DNA of 7,312 bases, from contig MNYA01000115.1 in assembly GCA_001872985.1 (NCBI GenBank), positions 1-7,312 of the forward strand, given 5' to 3'. Positions within the stretch are counted from its first letter, which is position 1. Each line of letters opens with the position of its first letter. Below are positions 6,476 to 7,312 of the stretch, piece after piece. Both the position numbers and the translations under genes were made by a program. Source of the stretch: a bacterium CG2_30_54_10 (lineage in GTDB: Bacteria > Muiribacteriota > Ozemobacteria > Ozemobacterales > Ozemobacteraceae). A model generated the notes under the pieces. It was not told where the DNA came from, did no database searches, and saw nothing but the letters and a program-made list of their open reading frames with translations.

Positions 6476-7312
6476 ATGTTCCGCCGGTCTTCCTGGTCTG
6501 AAGCCGGTCGAGCCCGCCTCCGGCGGATAGTCCGCAGGCTTCTGCTCGCCGCGGTCATCGCTGGTCTGCTGCTGTGGCTACTCTGGAAACCACTGGTGTG
6601 GAATCTGACCCCGGATGTGCTTGAAAACGTGGCGGAATCAATCGCATCTGGCGGCGGAGGGGCGATGCTCGATCGGAATGGGGTTGTGCTACGCTTTTTT
6701 CCCAACTCCCAGGGTGATTATCTGCTGTGGTCGCCGCTTGCAAGCTGTTCCCCGCTGCTGATAAAGGCAATGCTGGTGGCGGAAGACCGAAACTTCTACA
6801 ACCATTCGGGGTTTGACGTTCAGGCTATCTTCCGGGCAGCCTGGCAGAATCTGAGCGAGAGACGCATTGTTTCAGGGGCAAGCACGATTAGCCAGCAGTT
6901 GATCCGGATCATCCGGCCCCGGCCGCGAAATCTGAATACCAAAATTTCGGAGCTTGTACAAGCATCAAAGCTGGAGATGCAAACGTCCAAGGGGCGCATT
7001 CTCGAAGCATACCTGAACCTTGCTCCGATGTACGGAAACATTCGTGGTGTCGGAATGGCTTCCCGGGTGCTTTTCCAGAAATCCCCCGAAAGTCTCACCC
7101 TTGGGGAAGCCGCGACGCTGGCAGCTTTCCCGCAATCCCCAGCCCGTTTCAATCCTGCATTCCAAAAAGGCCGCCGGAATCTGATCAACCGCCGCAACTG
7201 GATCCTACGGCAGATGGCGGGTCTTGGGTGCATCACCAAAGCCGATCTCGAAAAGACGCTTTCTGAGAAGATGGAGCTTTATCCGAGGCGATTTCCGTTC
7301 AGGGCTCCGCAT
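6476..7312 (+). CDS. pbpC: Penicillin-binding protein 1C, N-terminal 279 residues, cut by the window edge
   Basis: PBP1C is an inner-membrane class A penicillin-binding protein; its N-terminal GT51 domain polymerises lipid II into glycan strands in the periplasm. An arginine-rich cytoplasmic tail (residues 3-21) precedes one membrane anchor (about 22-40). GT51 motifs follow: AEDRNFYNHSGFD (102-114) with catalytic Glu103, SGASTISQQ (133-141), Glu159 at the second catalytic position (where E. coli PBP1C appears to have Gln), and SKGRILEAYLNLAPMYGN (171-188). The strings RAAWQNL and YLNLAPMYGNIRGVGMAS match PBP1C (E. coli YLNRAPFGGTLQGIGAAS) better than PBP1A/1B. The transpeptidase domain and PBP1C C-terminal domain lie beyond the window; E. 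coli PBP1C is 770 aa. The ATG at 6476 is the first start after an in-frame TGA at 6464-6466, and no later ATG precedes the anchor, but there is no normal Shine-Dalgarno. The gene follows the macroglobulin gene by 291 bp. Confidence 0.92.
   Translation, partial: MFRRSSWSEAGRARLRRIVRRLLLAAVIAGLLLWLLWKPLVWNLTPDVLENVAESIASGGGGAMLDRNGVVLRFFPNSQGDYLLWSPLASCSPLLIKAMLVAEDRNFYNHSGFDVQAIFRAAWQNLSERRIVSGASTISQQLIRIIRPRPRNLNTKISELVQASKLEMQTSKGRILEAYLNLAPMYGNIRGVGMASRVLFQKSPESLTLGEAATLAAFPQSPARFNPAFQKGRRNLINRRNWILRQMAGLGCITKADLEKTLSEKMELYPRRFPFRAPH

Overview
The window carries three protein genes and one repeat-rich spacer. Left to right: the first 150 codons of nagB (glucosamine-6-phosphate deaminase) on the minus strand, running off the left edge; a 109-bp divergent promoter region; a very large plus-strand gene for a bacterial alpha-2-macroglobulin (YfhM/ECAM type, 1874 aa from the preferred start, with an intact thioester motif); a 291-bp non-coding spacer packed with short repeats and palindromes; and the first 279 codons of pbpC (penicillin-binding protein 1C), running off the right edge.

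The organism is a diderm bacterium. This follows from the exported, probably lipid-anchored macroglobulin paired with PBP1C, an arrangement known in proteobacteria and scattered through other Gram-negative phyla. Base composition looks moderately GC-rich by eye. Protein similarity to the E. coli proteins I can recall is clear in the motifs but distant overall. The sequence does not let me name a phylum; I would not assume Enterobacteria. E. coli nagB is not a neighbour of yfhM-pbpC, so this context differs from the textbook locus.

Functionally, bacterial alpha-2-macroglobulin is thought to sit in the periplasm and trap proteases that breach the outer membrane, while PBP1C polymerises glycan and is proposed to repair the wall at the breach. 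NagB handles amino sugars of the kind released from, or fed into, peptidoglycan. The three genes therefore share a loose envelope and amino-sugar theme, though NagB is transcribed away from the pair and a functional link to it is inference only.

The points most worth a second look are a self-complementary -35 hexamer that could serve both divergent promoters, acidic insertions in the macroglobulin, overlapping lipoprotein and signal-peptidase-I cleavage signals, and the spacer before pbpC. That spacer holds a 10-bp tandem repeat, a 67-nt nested palindrome, and a hairpin covering the only Shine-Dalgarno-like sequence near the pbpC start. I see no mobile-element gene, CRISPR array, tRNA or rRNA, and no clear evidence of a wholly new system.
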